Positions 6,476 to 14,457 of a DNA stretch of 25,928 nucleotides are shown here, one piece after another; the first letter of the stretch is position 1; each line of letters starts with the position of its first letter. Made by a program: the position numbers and the translations under genes. Origin of the DNA: Oscillospiraceae bacterium (GTDB lineage: Bacteria > Bacillota > Clostridia > Oscillospirales > Ruminococcaceae). The notes beneath the pieces are model-generated. The model saw nothing but the letters and a program-made list of their open reading frames with translations, had not been told where the DNA came from and ran no database searches. The stretch lies in contig JAEDLR010000023.1 in assembly GCA_016295145.1 (NCBI GenBank), positions 1 to 25,928 on the forward strand, written 5' to 3'.

Positions 6476-7741
6476 ATGAGCAAAGTGTTGATTATCGGCT
6501 GCGGCGGTGTAGCATCCGTTGCTATTCAGAAGTGCTGCCAGTACAGCGAAGTGTTCACCGAGATTTGCATTGCCAGCCGTACTGTATCCAAGTGCGATGC
6601 GTTGAAAGCGAAAATTGAGGCAGAGGGCAAAACCGCCACCGTGATTACCACGGCAACTGTGGATGCGGACAATAAAGATGCAGTCGTCAAGCTGATTCGT
6701 GCCTATGAACCTGTTCTGGTGCTGAATCTGGCATTGCCCTATCAGGATCTGACCATTATGGAGGCTTGTCTGGAAACAGGCGTGCATTATGTGGATACCG
6801 CAAACTATGAGCCGGAGGATATCGACGAACCGGTGTGGCGTGCGGCATATGAAAAACGATGCAAGGAAAAGGGCTTTACGGCTTATTTTGATTACAGTTA
6901 TCAGTGGGCATATCACGAGCAGTTTGAAAAAGCAGGCTTGACCGCATTGCTGGGCAGCGGCTTTGATCCGGGCGTGACCTCTGTGTTTACCGCTTATGCC
7001 CTCAAGCACTACTTTGACGAGATCCACTATATTGATATTCTGGATTGCAACGGCGGCGATCACGGTTACCCCTTTGCAACCAATTTCAATCCTGAGATCA
7101 ATCTGCGTGAGGTTTCTGCCAACGGCTCCTACTGGGAGAACGGCAAATGGGTGGAAACCAAGCCCATGGAGATCAAGCGCGAGTATGATTTTCCGCAGGT
7201 GGGAAAAAAGGATATGTACCTGCTGCACCATGAGGAAATCGAGTCCCTTGCAAAGAATATCCCTTCGGTCAAGCGCATCCGTTTCTTCATGACCTTTGGT
7301 CAAAGCTACCTGACGCATATGCAGTGCCTTGAAAATGTCGGTATGCTCTCCACATCGCCCATCAACTTCAACGGCGTCGAGATCGTCCCCATCCAGTTCC
7401 TGAAAGCGTTGCTTCCCGATCCTGCATCCCTGGGCCCCCGTACCGTGGGCAAAACGAACATCGGCTGCATCTTTACGGGTATCAAGGATGGCAAAGAAAA
7501 AACCATCTACATCTACAATGTATGCGACCATCAGGCGTGTTACCGTGAGCTTGGCTCTCAGGCGATTTCCTACACCACAGGCGTTCCTGCCATGATTGGT
7601 GCCGCGCTGGTTGCCAATGGCACATGGCGCAATGCGGGTGCCCGTACCATCGAGGAATTTGACCCCGATCCCTTTATGGATATGCTCAATCGTTTTGGCC
7701 TGCCGTGGGTGGTCGATGAAGCACCCGCTACGGTGGAGTGA
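6476..7741 (+). CDS. Carboxynorspermidine/carboxyspermidine dehydrogenase (saccharopine dehydrogenase family)
   Basis: The enzyme joins aspartate semialdehyde to putrescine (or diaminopropane) and reduces the imine with NADPH, giving carboxyspermidine (or carboxynorspermidine). The 421-residue protein opens with a Rossmann signature, KVLIIGCGGVASVAI (3-17), and contains GVHYVDTANYEPED and GSGFDPGVTSVFTAY, typical of this saccharopine-dehydrogenase-like branch, followed by a long dimerisation/substrate domain. Assignment over true saccharopine dehydrogenase is supported by the gene directly downstream, which is the matching decarboxylase, and by putrescine-forming genes in the same operon. GGAGGAAAACAA precedes the ATG. 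The stop overlaps the next start (TGATG), so translation is probably coupled. Confidence 0.9.
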   Translation: MSKVLIIGCGGVASVAIQKCCQYSEVFTEICIASRTVSKCDALKAKIEAEGKTATVITTATVDADNKDAVVKLIRAYEPVLVLNLALPYQDLTIMEACLETGVHYVDTANYEPEDIDEPVWRAAYEKRCKEKGFTAYFDYSYQWAYHEQFEKAGLTALLGSGFDPGVTSVFTAYALKHYFDEIHYIDILDCNGGDHGYPFATNFNPEINLREVSANGSYWENGKWVETKPMEIKREYDFPQVGKKDMYLLHHEEIESLAKNIPSVKRIRFFMTFGQSYLTHMQCLENVGMLSTSPINFNGVEIVPIQFLKALLPDPASLGPRTVGKTNIGCIFTGIKDGKEKTIYIYNVCDHQACYRELGSQAISYTTGVPAMIGAALVANGTWRNAGARTIEEFDPDPFMDMLNRFGLPWVVDEAPATVE

Positions 7742-8868
7742 TGCGTCGCGCAGAATTGCCGACCCCGTGCTACATTGTTGATATCGCAAAGCTCCGGAGC
7801 AATCTGGAGCTTTTGCAGCAGGTTGAACGGGCAAGCGGCTGTCATATTTTACTGGCACAGAAAGCCTTTTCGTGCTTTGCCGTGTATCCTATGATCGCAG
7901 AATATATCAGCGGCACTACTGCCAGCGGATTATATGAGGCAAAGCTGGGGTACGAGCAGTTCGGCAAGGAGACCCATGTTTTTTCCCCTGCATATACCGT
8001 CGATGAGATGACGACTCTCTGCAAAATTTGTGACCATATCAGCTTCAATTCTTTCCGACAGTTGGAGGCGCACCGTGCCATCTGGGAAAATGCAAATGTG
8101 AGCGTGGGGATCCGTGTCAATCCCGAATGCTCTACCCAGGGCGACCATGCCATCTATGACCCCTGTGCATCGGGTTCGCGATTGGGCGTGCCCCTCAAGC
8201 ATTTTCGTCCCGATTTGCTTTCCGGCGTCGAGGGTCTGCATTTTCATACCCTCTGTGAGCAGAATGCCGATGCACTCATCACCACCTTTGCCGCCTTTGA
8301 GAAAAAATTCGGACAGTATCTTCCCCGAATGAAATGGCTGAATCTCGGCGGCGGACATCATATTACCCGTGAAGATTACGATGTGGATGGGCTCGTTCAG
8401 CTGATCCGCCGCATCCGCGCACAGTACGGTGTTGCGGTGTATCTGGAGCCGGGAGAAGCCATTGCGCTCAGCGCAGGTTATCTTGATACCACTGTCATGG
8501 ATATTGTCGAGAACGATATCTCCGTGCTGATTCTGGATGCATCCGCAGCCTGCCATATGCCCGATGTGCTGGAAATGCCCTACCGTCCGCCGCTGCAAAA
8601 CGCAGGGAAGTGGGGCGAAAAGCCCTATGCGTACCGGCTCTCCTCGCGCACCTGTCTTGCAGGTGATGTGATCGGCGATTATAGCTTTGACCATCCGGTC
8701 CAGATCGGTGACCGCCTGACCTTTGAGGATATGGCAATCTATTCCATGGTCAAGAACAATACCTTTAACGGAATGCCGCTGCCTGCTATTGTGCTGCAGC
8801 ATGAAAATGGCAATTGCGAAATCGTTAAGGAATTTGATTATGAAGATTTTAAGGACAGACTGTCGTAA
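7741..8868 (+). CDS. nspC: Carboxynorspermidine/carboxyspermidine decarboxylase
   Basis: This PLP-dependent fold III decarboxylase removes CO2 from carboxyspermidine to give spermidine. The 375-residue product contains the N-terminal TPCYIVD motif, Lys41 in LLAQKAFS for the cofactor, the HFHTLCEQN segment, the glycine-rich LNLGGGHHIT loop that binds PLP phosphate, EPGEA, and the late SSRTCLAGDVIGDY motif with the second-subunit cysteine and aspartate. I chose ATG at 7741, which overlaps the upstream stop by one base. A GTG at 7738 is an alternative that adds one residue. Together with the preceding dehydrogenase it forms the SAM-independent spermidine route. Confidence 0.93.
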   Translation: MRRAELPTPCYIVDIAKLRSNLELLQQVERASGCHILLAQKAFSCFAVYPMIAEYISGTTASGLYEAKLGYEQFGKETHVFSPAYTVDEMTTLCKICDHISFNSFRQLEAHRAIWENANVSVGIRVNPECSTQGDHAIYDPCASGSRLGVPLKHFRPDLLSGVEGLHFHTLCEQNADALITTFAAFEKKFGQYLPRMKWLNLGGGHHITREDYDVDGLVQLIRRIRAQYGVAVYLEPGEAIALSAGYLDTTVMDIVENDISVLILDASAACHMPDVLEMPYRPPLQNAGKWGEKPYAYRLSSRTCLAGDVIGDYSFDHPVQIGDRLTFEDMAIYSMVKNNTFNGMPLPAIVLQHENGNCEIVKEFDYEDFKDRLS

Positions 8869-8883
8869 CAGGAGGATGATCCC

Positions 8884-9312
8884 ATGATTACCGCACCCGT
8901 CACAAAAGCGCAGATGAACGAATGGAAAACGCTCTGGCAGAACCATCATGCCCATATGCGTCCAAACCGTATCAGCGGCGCGCAATTGGATGCGTATTTT
9001 CGTAAGAAGTATCACCCGAAAGCTCTGAATAATGCGGAATTTTCCGAGATCATGAAGCTGAATGTCATGGAGCAGCCGGATTACCCGGATTACTCCGTAA
9101 ATCCGCTAATCATGACCTATCAGACGCAAAACGGTGTGTTTGTCGGCATTGATTTGAACACAGGCTACTTCCATGTGGAAAATGAAGATATTGCAGCCAT
9201 GGCTGCTGTATGGGACGATTTGTTTGTCGCACGGGGACTTTCTGCCAAAGATCTGCAGGATTTTTTCCTGACCGCACAGTATATTCTGCTGAAAGAAGCA
9301 GCACAGGAGTAA
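8884..9312 (+). CDS. Conserved-looking protein of unknown function inside the polyamine operon
   Basis: The 142-residue protein is not recognised. It has a strong AGGAGG site before ATG 8884, lies 15 bases after nspC and 9 bases before aguA, and reads in the operon direction with the same codon use, so it is almost certainly expressed with the pathway. It has no signal peptide or membrane segment and should be cytosolic. The N-terminal half is helical and basic (KAQMNEWKTLWQNHHAHMRPN, then LDAYFRKKYHPKAL). The middle (NPLIMTYQTQNGVFVGIDLNTGYFHVE, residues about 75-101) looks like two beta strands around a turn. The C-terminus is again helical. There is no cysteine and no obvious catalytic motif. 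An accessory or regulatory subunit is possible, but no function is assigned. Confidence 0.85.
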   Translation: MITAPVTKAQMNEWKTLWQNHHAHMRPNRISGAQLDAYFRKKYHPKALNNAEFSEIMKLNVMEQPDYPDYSVNPLIMTYQTQNGVFVGIDLNTGYFHVENEDIAAMAAVWDDLFVARGLSAKDLQDFFLTAQYILLKEAAQE

Positions 9313-9321
9313 CAACGATTC

Positions 9322-10422
9322 ATGAGTATACCAAAACAAGACGGCTTTTTTATGCCTGCCGAGTACGCACCCCATCACGGTACCATACTCGTCTGGCCCG
9401 AACGCCCCGGCTCATGGGGCAATGACCCCACGCCGGCGCGCAAAGCCTTTGCCGAGATCATTACGCATCTTGCAAAGCATGAGGCGGTCTACGTTCTGGT
9501 CAGTGCGACCACGAAAGCAACGGCACAGCAGATGCTGCCCCATACCGTTCATCTGTTGGAGATTCACACCGACGATGCATGGGCAAGAGATATCGCTCCA
9601 ACTTTTGTAATAGATTCCACAGGTGCTGTGCGCGGCATAGATTGGGCATTCAATGCGTGGGGCGGCGCGGTTGATGGCCTGTATACCGATTATCAAAACG
9701 ATGATGCGGCGGCTTCTTCCATCTGTCGCGCTTTGCAGATTCCCTGCTATGATGCACATCCCTTTGTGTTGGAAGGCGGTGCCATTCATTCGGACGGGGA
9801 GGGGACGCTGCTTGTGACCGAGGCTTGTCTGCTGAGCAAGGGGCGCAATCCGCATATGACAAAAGCGCAGATCACACAGCAGCTTTGCCGTTATCTCGGC
9901 GCAGAAAAGGTGATATGGCTACCCCACGGCATCTATCAGGACGAAACCAATGAGCATATCGACAATGTTTGCGCATTTGTCGCCCCTGCTGAGGTCGTGC
10001 TTGCATGGTGCGATGACGAATCCGACCCGCAGTATGCTATGTCCACAGCCGACTTGCAGGTGTTGGAGCAATCCACCGATGCCAGGGGCAGAACGCTGAA
10101 GATTCATAAACTGCCCGTGCCGAAGCATTCCGTATGTATCACCGAGGAGGACTTGCAGGGGTATTCCTTTGCCGAGGGGGAGGCGGTGCGCGTGCTGGGT
10201 GAGCGTCTTGCAGCGTCCTATGTGAACTTTTATTTTGCCAACGACTGTCTGCTTGTGCCGCAGTTTGGCGGAGAAAACCGTGCGAGTGATGCGCAGGCTT
10301 GCCGTATCTTGCAGGAGGTCGCACCAGACCGCCAGGTGATACCCATTGATGCCAGGGAGATTCTCCTTGGCGGTGGCAATATCCACTGTATTACGCAGCA
10401 GATTCCGAAAGGAGTGTTCTGA
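9322..10422 (+). CDS. aguA: Agmatine deiminase
   Basis: AguA hydrolyses agmatine to N-carbamoylputrescine and ammonia. The 366-residue length is normal for the family. The N-terminus shows PAEYAPHHGTILVWPERPGSWG, then TDDAWARDIAPTFV with the substrate-binding Asp/Arg pair, FNAWGG, VLEGGAIHSDGEGTLL with the active-site Glu and His, WLPHGIYQDETNEHIDN, and the catalytic cysteine in GGGNIHCITQQ (Cys356), as expected for guanidino-group-modifying enzymes. An AGGAG site lies at the end of the preceding gene. The stop overlaps the start of aguB by one base (TGATG). It draws on the agmatine made by the first gene of the operon. Confidence 0.96.
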   Translation: MSIPKQDGFFMPAEYAPHHGTILVWPERPGSWGNDPTPARKAFAEIITHLAKHEAVYVLVSATTKATAQQMLPHTVHLLEIHTDDAWARDIAPTFVIDSTGAVRGIDWAFNAWGGAVDGLYTDYQNDDAAASSICRALQIPCYDAHPFVLEGGAIHSDGEGTLLVTEACLLSKGRNPHMTKAQITQQLCRYLGAEKVIWLPHGIYQDETNEHIDNVCAFVAPAEVVLAWCDDESDPQYAMSTADLQVLEQSTDARGRTLKIHKLPVPKHSVCITEEDLQGYSFAEGEAVRVLGERLAASYVNFYFANDCLLVPQFGGENRASDAQACRILQEVAPDRQVIPIDAREILLGGGNIHCITQQIPKGVF

Positions 10423-11306
10423 TGAAGCAAAACCGTACCGTAACTGTTGCTGCCATCCAGATGCAGTGCAGTACCGACCCGCTAGAAAACCTTGTAACCG
10501 CCGAGCGTATGATACGCGACGCTGCCGTAAAGGGCGCGCAGATCGTTTTATTGCCTGAACTGTTTGAACGGCCCTATTTCTGTCAGGAACGCAGATATGA
10601 CTACTATGATTACGCCGCACCTACCCTTGAGAATCCTGCGGTGCAGCTTTGTATGCGCCTTGCACAGGAACTTGCCGTGGTGCTGCCTGTCAGTTTTTAT
10701 GAGAAAGACGGCAATTGCCTGTACAATTCCGTGGCGGTGATCGATGCCGACGGTTCACTGATGGGCGTATACCGGAAAACACATATTCCAGATGACCATT
10801 ACTATCAGGAGAAGTTTTACTTTTCACCGGGCAATACGGGCTTTCGCGTATGGCAAACCCGATATGCAGCTATTGGTGTAGGCATCTGCTGGGATCAATG
10901 GTTCCCTGAAACCGCACGCAGCCTTGCAATCAACGGTGCGGAACTGTGCTTTTTTCCCACTGCCATCGGATCCGAGCCGATTTTGGATTGCGATAGCGCG
11001 GGGCATTGGCGGCGAACCATGCAGGGCCACGCTGCAGCAAATATCATGCCCGTGATCGCCGCAAACCGCATCGGTACTGAGTCGGTCACCCCTTGCGTGA
11101 AAAACGGTGGTCAGATGTCCTCCCTTCGTTTTTATGGCACATCGTTTCTAACGGATGCCACAGGTGCAATCGTTGCGGAAGCAGGGCGCACCGACGAAGC
11201 CGTTCTTATGCACACATATGATTTGTCCGAGATCGCCGCAGAGCGTTTGAACTGGGGGTTGTTTCGTGACCGTCGCCCGCAGTGCTACGGCGATATCTGC
11301 AAATAA
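10422..11306 (+). CDS. aguB: N-carbamoylputrescine amidase
   Basis: AguB is a nitrilase-superfamily amidase that hydrolyses N-carbamoylputrescine to putrescine, CO2 and ammonia. The 294-residue protein carries the Glu-Lys-Cys triad in the expected places: Glu46 in LLPELFE, Lys119 in YRKTHIPD, and Cys156 in GVGICWDQWFPE. The segment YYQEKFYFSPGNTGF is typical of AguB rather than of other nitrilases. It is coupled to aguA by a one-base overlap and is the last gene of the operon, followed by a terminator about 120 bases later. Its product feeds the carboxyspermidine dehydrogenase and possibly SpeE. Confidence 0.96.
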   Translation: MKQNRTVTVAAIQMQCSTDPLENLVTAERMIRDAAVKGAQIVLLPELFERPYFCQERRYDYYDYAAPTLENPAVQLCMRLAQELAVVLPVSFYEKDGNCLYNSVAVIDADGSLMGVYRKTHIPDDHYYQEKFYFSPGNTGFRVWQTRYAAIGVGICWDQWFPETARSLAINGAELCFFPTAIGSEPILDCDSAGHWRRTMQGHAAANIMPVIAANRIGTESVTPCVKNGGQMSSLRFYGTSFLTDATGAIVAEAGRTDEAVLMHTYDLSEIAAERLNWGLFRDRRPQCYGDICK

Positions 11307-11431
11307 CAGGTGCGTAGATGCGGGTTCTTCGGTATGTGACGGATTGCTGTTGATACCGTTCACTACAGACAAGATTTGCAATGCTGATATGCGATGAAAG
11401 TCTGTCAGAATAACCAATCCGGTACAAAAAA

Positions 11432-11465
11432 CCTGAGAAGTCACAAGGCTTCTCAGGCTTTTTTT
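11432..11465 (+). terminator. Terminator of the polyamine operon, probably bidirectional
   Basis: A perfect 9-bp stem, CCTGAGAAG (11432-11440) with CTTCTCAGG (11449-11457), is followed by C and seven T (11459-11465). Six A at 11426-11431 precede the stem, so the minus strand also has a T-run and the hairpin can end the convergent aminotransferase transcript. Confidence 0.9.
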
Positions 11466-11478
11466 GAGATATGGTAAC

Positions 11479-12675
11479 TCAGCGGTAAGATTCTGCAAGC
11501 TTTTTGAAAGCAGGCAGACTACGCTCAATCATTTCTGTGGACACGCAGTAGGAGAGACGCACAAAGCCCTCACAGCCAAAGGAATCAGAGGGCACAAGGA
11601 GCAGCTCCATCTCTCTGGCCTTTTGGCAGAATGCCTTTGCATCGTCCTCCAGCGCCTGTACAAACAGATAGAATGCGCCATCCGGGTAAATGCAGCGAAA
11701 ACCGTATTCGGTCAGCGCATTGTAAAGCAGATCGCGGTTCTTACGATATACATTCAGATCCGCCGTGATGCCAAGATTTTCGGCAATGACCTGCTGCATC
11801 ATGCTGGGGGCGCATACAAAGCCGAGGGAACGGCCTGCACCGCAAACAGCAGCGTACATGGTGCGGTTGTCCTCCATCTTTGGAGAAACCACAATGTAAC
11901 CAATACGGTCGCCGGGCAGAGAAAGCGACTTGCTGTAAGAATAACAAACGAAGGTGTTGTCATAGAGCTTTGTCAGATAGGGTACTACGGTGGAATCGTC
12001 ATATACCAGCTCACGGTAAGGCTCATCGGCAATGAGATAAATCGGGTGACCGTATGCCGCAGATTTCTCGCGGAGCAATTTGCACAGCGCATTGAGATTT
12101 TCTTCTGTGTAAACAACTCCGGTTGGGTTGTTCGGCGTGTTAATGATGACAGCCTTCGTCTTTTCGGAAATCATCTTTTCAAACGCTTCCAGATTCATTT
12201 GGAAGGAATCGGTATCTGCCGGAATGACCGTGAAGGTCGCCCCCGTTTTCTCTGCGAATACACGATATTCAGGGAAGAACGGTGCAAAGGTCATGCACTC
12301 ATCTTCCGGATTGAGAATGGCGTGAAGCGTAATGGTCAGAGAAGCTGCCGCACCGCAGGTCATGTACAGATCCGCAGCGGAAAGCCTGGCATCGAACCTC
12401 TCATTGAGATTGGCGGCAATGGCAGCACGCACCGATTCAGCACCGATTGCAGAGGTATAGCCGTGCAGAGCGATGGGGTCACAGGTGTTTACCAGACGGC
12501 AAATCGTATCCTGCACGGATTGCGGCGTGGGGACACTGGGATTGCCCAGACTGAAATCAAATACGTTTTCTCTGCCGATTTCCTTTGCACGGCGGTTGCC
12601 GTATTCAAAAGTTTCACGGATCACAGAGGGTGCCTGTCCAAGGGCAAGCATGGCTGCATTGTAGTTTTGAGACAT
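11479..12675 (-). CDS. Pyridoxal-phosphate-dependent class I/II aminotransferase (AspB-like)
   Basis: The 398-residue cytosolic protein is a fold I aminotransferase. Visible motifs are FSLGNPSVPTP (41-51), YTSAIGAESVR (73-83), the NTPNNPTGVVYT segment (179-190) with the substrate-binding Asn, ADEPYREL with Asp217 and Tyr220, and CYSYSKSLSLPGDRIGY with the Schiff-base Lys249 and Arg257. A conserved arginine, expected to bind the substrate carboxylate, lies in the C-terminal VRLSYCVS. The fold is clear, but the amino-acid donor cannot be read from the sequence; aspartate or an aromatic/branched donor are all possible. GAGGTAA precedes the start, and a consensus promoter lies at 12735-12763. It converges on the polyamine operon but is transcribed separately. 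Confidence 0.9.
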   Translation of the reverse strand: MSQNYNAAMLALGQAPSVIRETFEYGNRRAKEIGRENVFDFSLGNPSVPTPQSVQDTICRLVNTCDPIALHGYTSAIGAESVRAAIAANLNERFDARLSAADLYMTCGAAASLTITLHAILNPEDECMTFAPFFPEYRVFAEKTGATFTVIPADTDSFQMNLEAFEKMISEKTKAVIINTPNNPTGVVYTEENLNALCKLLREKSAAYGHPIYLIADEPYRELVYDDSTVVPYLTKLYDNTFVCYSYSKSLSLPGDRIGYIVVSPKMEDNRTMYAAVCGAGRSLGFVCAPSMMQQVIAENLGITADLNVYRKNRDLLYNALTEYGFRCIYPDGAFYLFVQALEDDAKAFCQKAREMELLLVPSDSFGCEGFVRLSYCVSTEMIERSLPAFKKLAESYR

Positions 12676-12734
12676 CTTACATTACCTCATTTCATAATCT
12701 GTTTGGCTTGGAAATGTGAAAGCATTACCTATTA

Positions 12735-12763
12735 ATGATACCAGTATTTTGCGGATTTGTCAA
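12735..12763 (-). promoter_or_regulatory. Sigma-A type promoter of the aminotransferase gene
   Basis: On the minus strand, TTGACA (12758-12763) and TATCAT (12735-12740) have a 17-base spacer and lie about 60 bases before the start codon. Confidence 0.75.
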
Positions 12764-12959
12764 TGCTTTTTTGTGGTGCAGCATTACGGCGTATGACTCA
12801 TAAACGGATCTTGTAGCACCGCATGGGGGCAAGCAGCCATTGCGGGCTGCCGCAGAGTATGCCATTGTTTTCGTAGATTTGTGCATTCGTCGAAATGCTC
12901 AAATGCAATTTGCCAGGATATCAGGATTTGTACGAAATGTGGTTTTTTGTGCAAAAGTC
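12764..12959. other. Intergenic spacer between divergent promoters
   Basis: No gene is supported. A small inverted repeat, GCAGCC (12833-12838) with GGCTGC (12845-12850), is visible without a T-run, so it is not a terminator. Confidence 0.4.
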
Positions 12960-12988
12960 TTGCAATAGAGAGTGATTTGCTGTATAAT
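12960..12988 (+). promoter_or_regulatory. Sigma-A type promoter of efp
   Basis: TTGCAA (12960-12965) and TATAAT (12983-12988) have a 17-base spacer. The leader to efp is about 95 bases and contains a weak hairpin (CGGCGG 13049-13054 with CTGCCG 13059-13064) followed by TTTTA, which might act as a weak attenuator. Confidence 0.75.
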
Positions 12989-13089
12989 AACTACGATATA
13001 GCGGTGTTTTTGTAGTCTGTGTAACATCGCGGTCAGTAATCTATAAAGCGGCGGTATCCTGCCGTTTTACTTTTATTGGAGGTTTTTTC

Positions 13090-13647
13090 ATGATTTCTGC
13101 AGGCGATTTCAGAAATGGTATGACGTTTGAAATGGACGGTCAGGTGGTCCAGGTTGTTGAATTCCAGCACGTTAAGCCCGGTAAGGGTGCCGCTTTTGTG
13201 CGTACGAAGTACAAGAATGTCATTACCGGTGCCGTTGTGGAGCGTAGCTTCAACCCCACTGAAAAGTTCCCTACCGCATATGTTGAGCGCAGAGATATGC
13301 AGTACAGCTACAACGATGGCGAACTGTACTACTTCATGGATCTTGAGACCTATGAGCAGATCCCGATCAGTAAGGATATCCTCGGTCCCAGCTTTGCTTT
13401 CGTGAAGGAGGAGATGGAAGTCAAGGTTCTGTCCTACAAGGGCAATGTGTTTGGCGTGGAAGCTCCTTTCTTTGTGGAACTGCAGGTCACCAATACCGAG
13501 CCGGGCTTTAAGGGCAACACCGCAACCAATGCTACCAAGCCCGCTGTTCTGGAAACTGGCGCTGAGATTCGTGTGCCGCTGTTCATTGATGAGGGTGACA
13601 TGATCCGCGTGGATACCCGTACCGGCGAGTACATGGAGCGTGCATAA
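13090..13647 (+). CDS. efp: Translation elongation factor P
   Basis: EF-P binds ribosomes stalled at polyproline and promotes peptide bond formation. The 185-residue protein has the three-domain length typical of the family. The N-terminal KOW-like domain includes KPGKGAAFVRTK (29-40), with Lys32 at the tip of the loop that reaches the peptidyl-transferase centre. Domain 2 starts near YVERRDMQYSYNDGELYYFMDLETYEQ, and domain 3 ends with GAEIRVPLFIDEGDMIRVDTRTGEYMER. No modification enzyme for the lysine is present in the window. TTGGAGG precedes the ATG. The CD1247-family gene follows 52 bases later and is probably co-transcribed. Confidence 0.97.
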   Translation: MISAGDFRNGMTFEMDGQVVQVVEFQHVKPGKGAAFVRTKYKNVITGAVVERSFNPTEKFPTAYVERRDMQYSYNDGELYYFMDLETYEQIPISKDILGPSFAFVKEEMEVKVLSYKGNVFGVEAPFFVELQVTNTEPGFKGNTATNATKPAVLETGAEIRVPLFIDEGDMIRVDTRTGEYMERA

Positions 13648-13699
13648 TCCCCTGTACGTTGCCGCGTAATTAATTCATGTTATGAAAGGATGATTCGCA

Positions 13700-14227
13700 A
13701 TGCTGGATAAGAAAGTTTCATATATGATGGGTCTGCTCCATGGTATGGATCTGGACACAACCACAAAGGAAGGTCGTGCACTGTTGCAGATGGCAGAGGT
13801 CATGGAAGACATGGCAAACGAAATCGGCAGATTGCAGGCGCAGATTGATGAGTTGACCGAGCTTTGCGATATCATTGATAAGGATCTGGGCGATGTGGAG
13901 TACGACCTCTATCAGCCCGATGAAGATGATGAGGATGACGATGACGAAGATGACGAAGATGACGAAGATGACAGCGATTGGCTTGATTCCTTCGACGATG
14001 ACGATGCCTTCGGTTCGGTCATCCGCAGTTATGATGATGACGATGACGATGTGCAGGAGCAGTATGAGGTAACTTGCCCGAGCTGCGAGGCACAGATCAT
14101 TATTGACGAGCATATGCTTGAGCAGGGCAGTATGCTCTGCCCCCATTGCAACGAGAATTTGGAGTTCGACTATAACACCATCAGCGAGGCTGATGTGGTT
14201 GAGGATGATTCGGATTCCGAAGCGTAA
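13700..14227 (+). CDS. CD1247-family acidic protein with a C-terminal zinc ribbon
   Basis: The N-terminal region (LDKKVSYMMGLLHGMDLDTTTKEG, then helices to about residue 70) matches the CD1247 N-terminal domain pattern found in Clostridia, often next to efp. Residues 74-92 and 99-118 are almost pure Asp/Glu tracts, and then two knuckles, CPSC (126-129) and CPHC (147-150), should bind one zinc ion. There is no signal peptide or membrane segment. The function is unknown. The zinc ribbon plus very acidic linker suggest a protein- or nucleic-acid-binding adaptor, which is inference. AAAGGATG precedes the start. The poly-acidic tract is encoded by GAT/GAC/GAA repeats (13918-13975) and may vary in length between strains. 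Confidence 0.85.
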   Translation: MLDKKVSYMMGLLHGMDLDTTTKEGRALLQMAEVMEDMANEIGRLQAQIDELTELCDIIDKDLGDVEYDLYQPDEDDEDDDDEDDEDDEDDSDWLDSFDDDDAFGSVIRSYDDDDDDVQEQYEVTCPSCEAQIIIDEHMLEQGSMLCPHCNENLEFDYNTISEADVVEDDSDSEA

Positions 14228-14261
14228 ACCTTCACTTTTTTGCGACTTTCAGTGAATATAT

Positions 14262-14373
14262 TTGTTTCGAGGCGAGGTGCAATTCCTCATCGGCGGTACA
14301 GTCCGCAAGCCCTATGGGGCATGAATCGGTGCAATTCCGATACCGACGGTTACAATCCGGATGGGAGAAACAA
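14262..14373 (+). promoter_or_regulatory. FMN riboswitch (RFN element)
   Basis: The segment matches the conserved FMN aptamer core in order: GAGGTGCAATTCCTCATCGG, CGGTACAGTCCGCAAGCC, a short variable hairpin (CCTATGGGG), ATCGGTGCAATTCCGATACC, GACGGTTACAATCCGGATGG and GAGAAAC. The closing stem P1 pairs TTGTTTC (14262-14268) with GAAACAA (14367-14373). It lies directly upstream of a riboflavin transporter gene and an intrinsic terminator. FMN binding should therefore favour termination and lower riboflavin uptake when FMN is plentiful. Confidence 0.96.
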
Positions 14374-14402
14374 GTGCGGTATCACTATATTTGTTTAGCG
14401 AA

Positions 14403-14441
14403 GCGTACCTGTTTTCCGAAGAAAACGGGTACGCTTTTTTT
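14403..14441 (+). terminator. Riboswitch-controlled attenuator before ribU
   Basis: A 14-bp stem, GCGTACCTGTTTTC (14403-14416) with GAAAACGGGTACGC (14421-14434), has a CGAA tetraloop and one wobble and is followed by seven T. It sits between the aptamer and the ribU ribosome binding site. TTTGTTT at 14391-14397 could pair with GAAACAA of the aptamer's P1 in an alternative fold, which would link the two structures. Confidence 0.9.
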
Positions 14442-14457
14442 GAAAGGAGATTTTTTT

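Noticed and set aside
6455..7858. Long minus-strand open frame (467 codons) opposite the carboxyspermidine dehydrogenase
   Set aside because: It is longer than the plus gene, but the plus frame has Rossmann and family motifs, a ribosome site and operon spacing; the minus frame shows no coherent domain.
7930..9015. Minus-strand open frame (361 codons) opposite nspC
   Set aside because: It is the mirror of a strongly supported PLP decarboxylase and spans two plus-strand genes.
11464..12735. Plus-strand open frame (423 codons) opposite the aminotransferase
   Set aside because: The minus frame has the complete aminotransferase motif set, a promoter and a ribosome site; the plus frame begins in a terminator and has no family features.
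14314..14457. N-terminal extension of RibU through the riboswitch
   Set aside because: It would place the aptamer and the attenuator inside the coding region, and a good ribosome site precedes ATG 14458.
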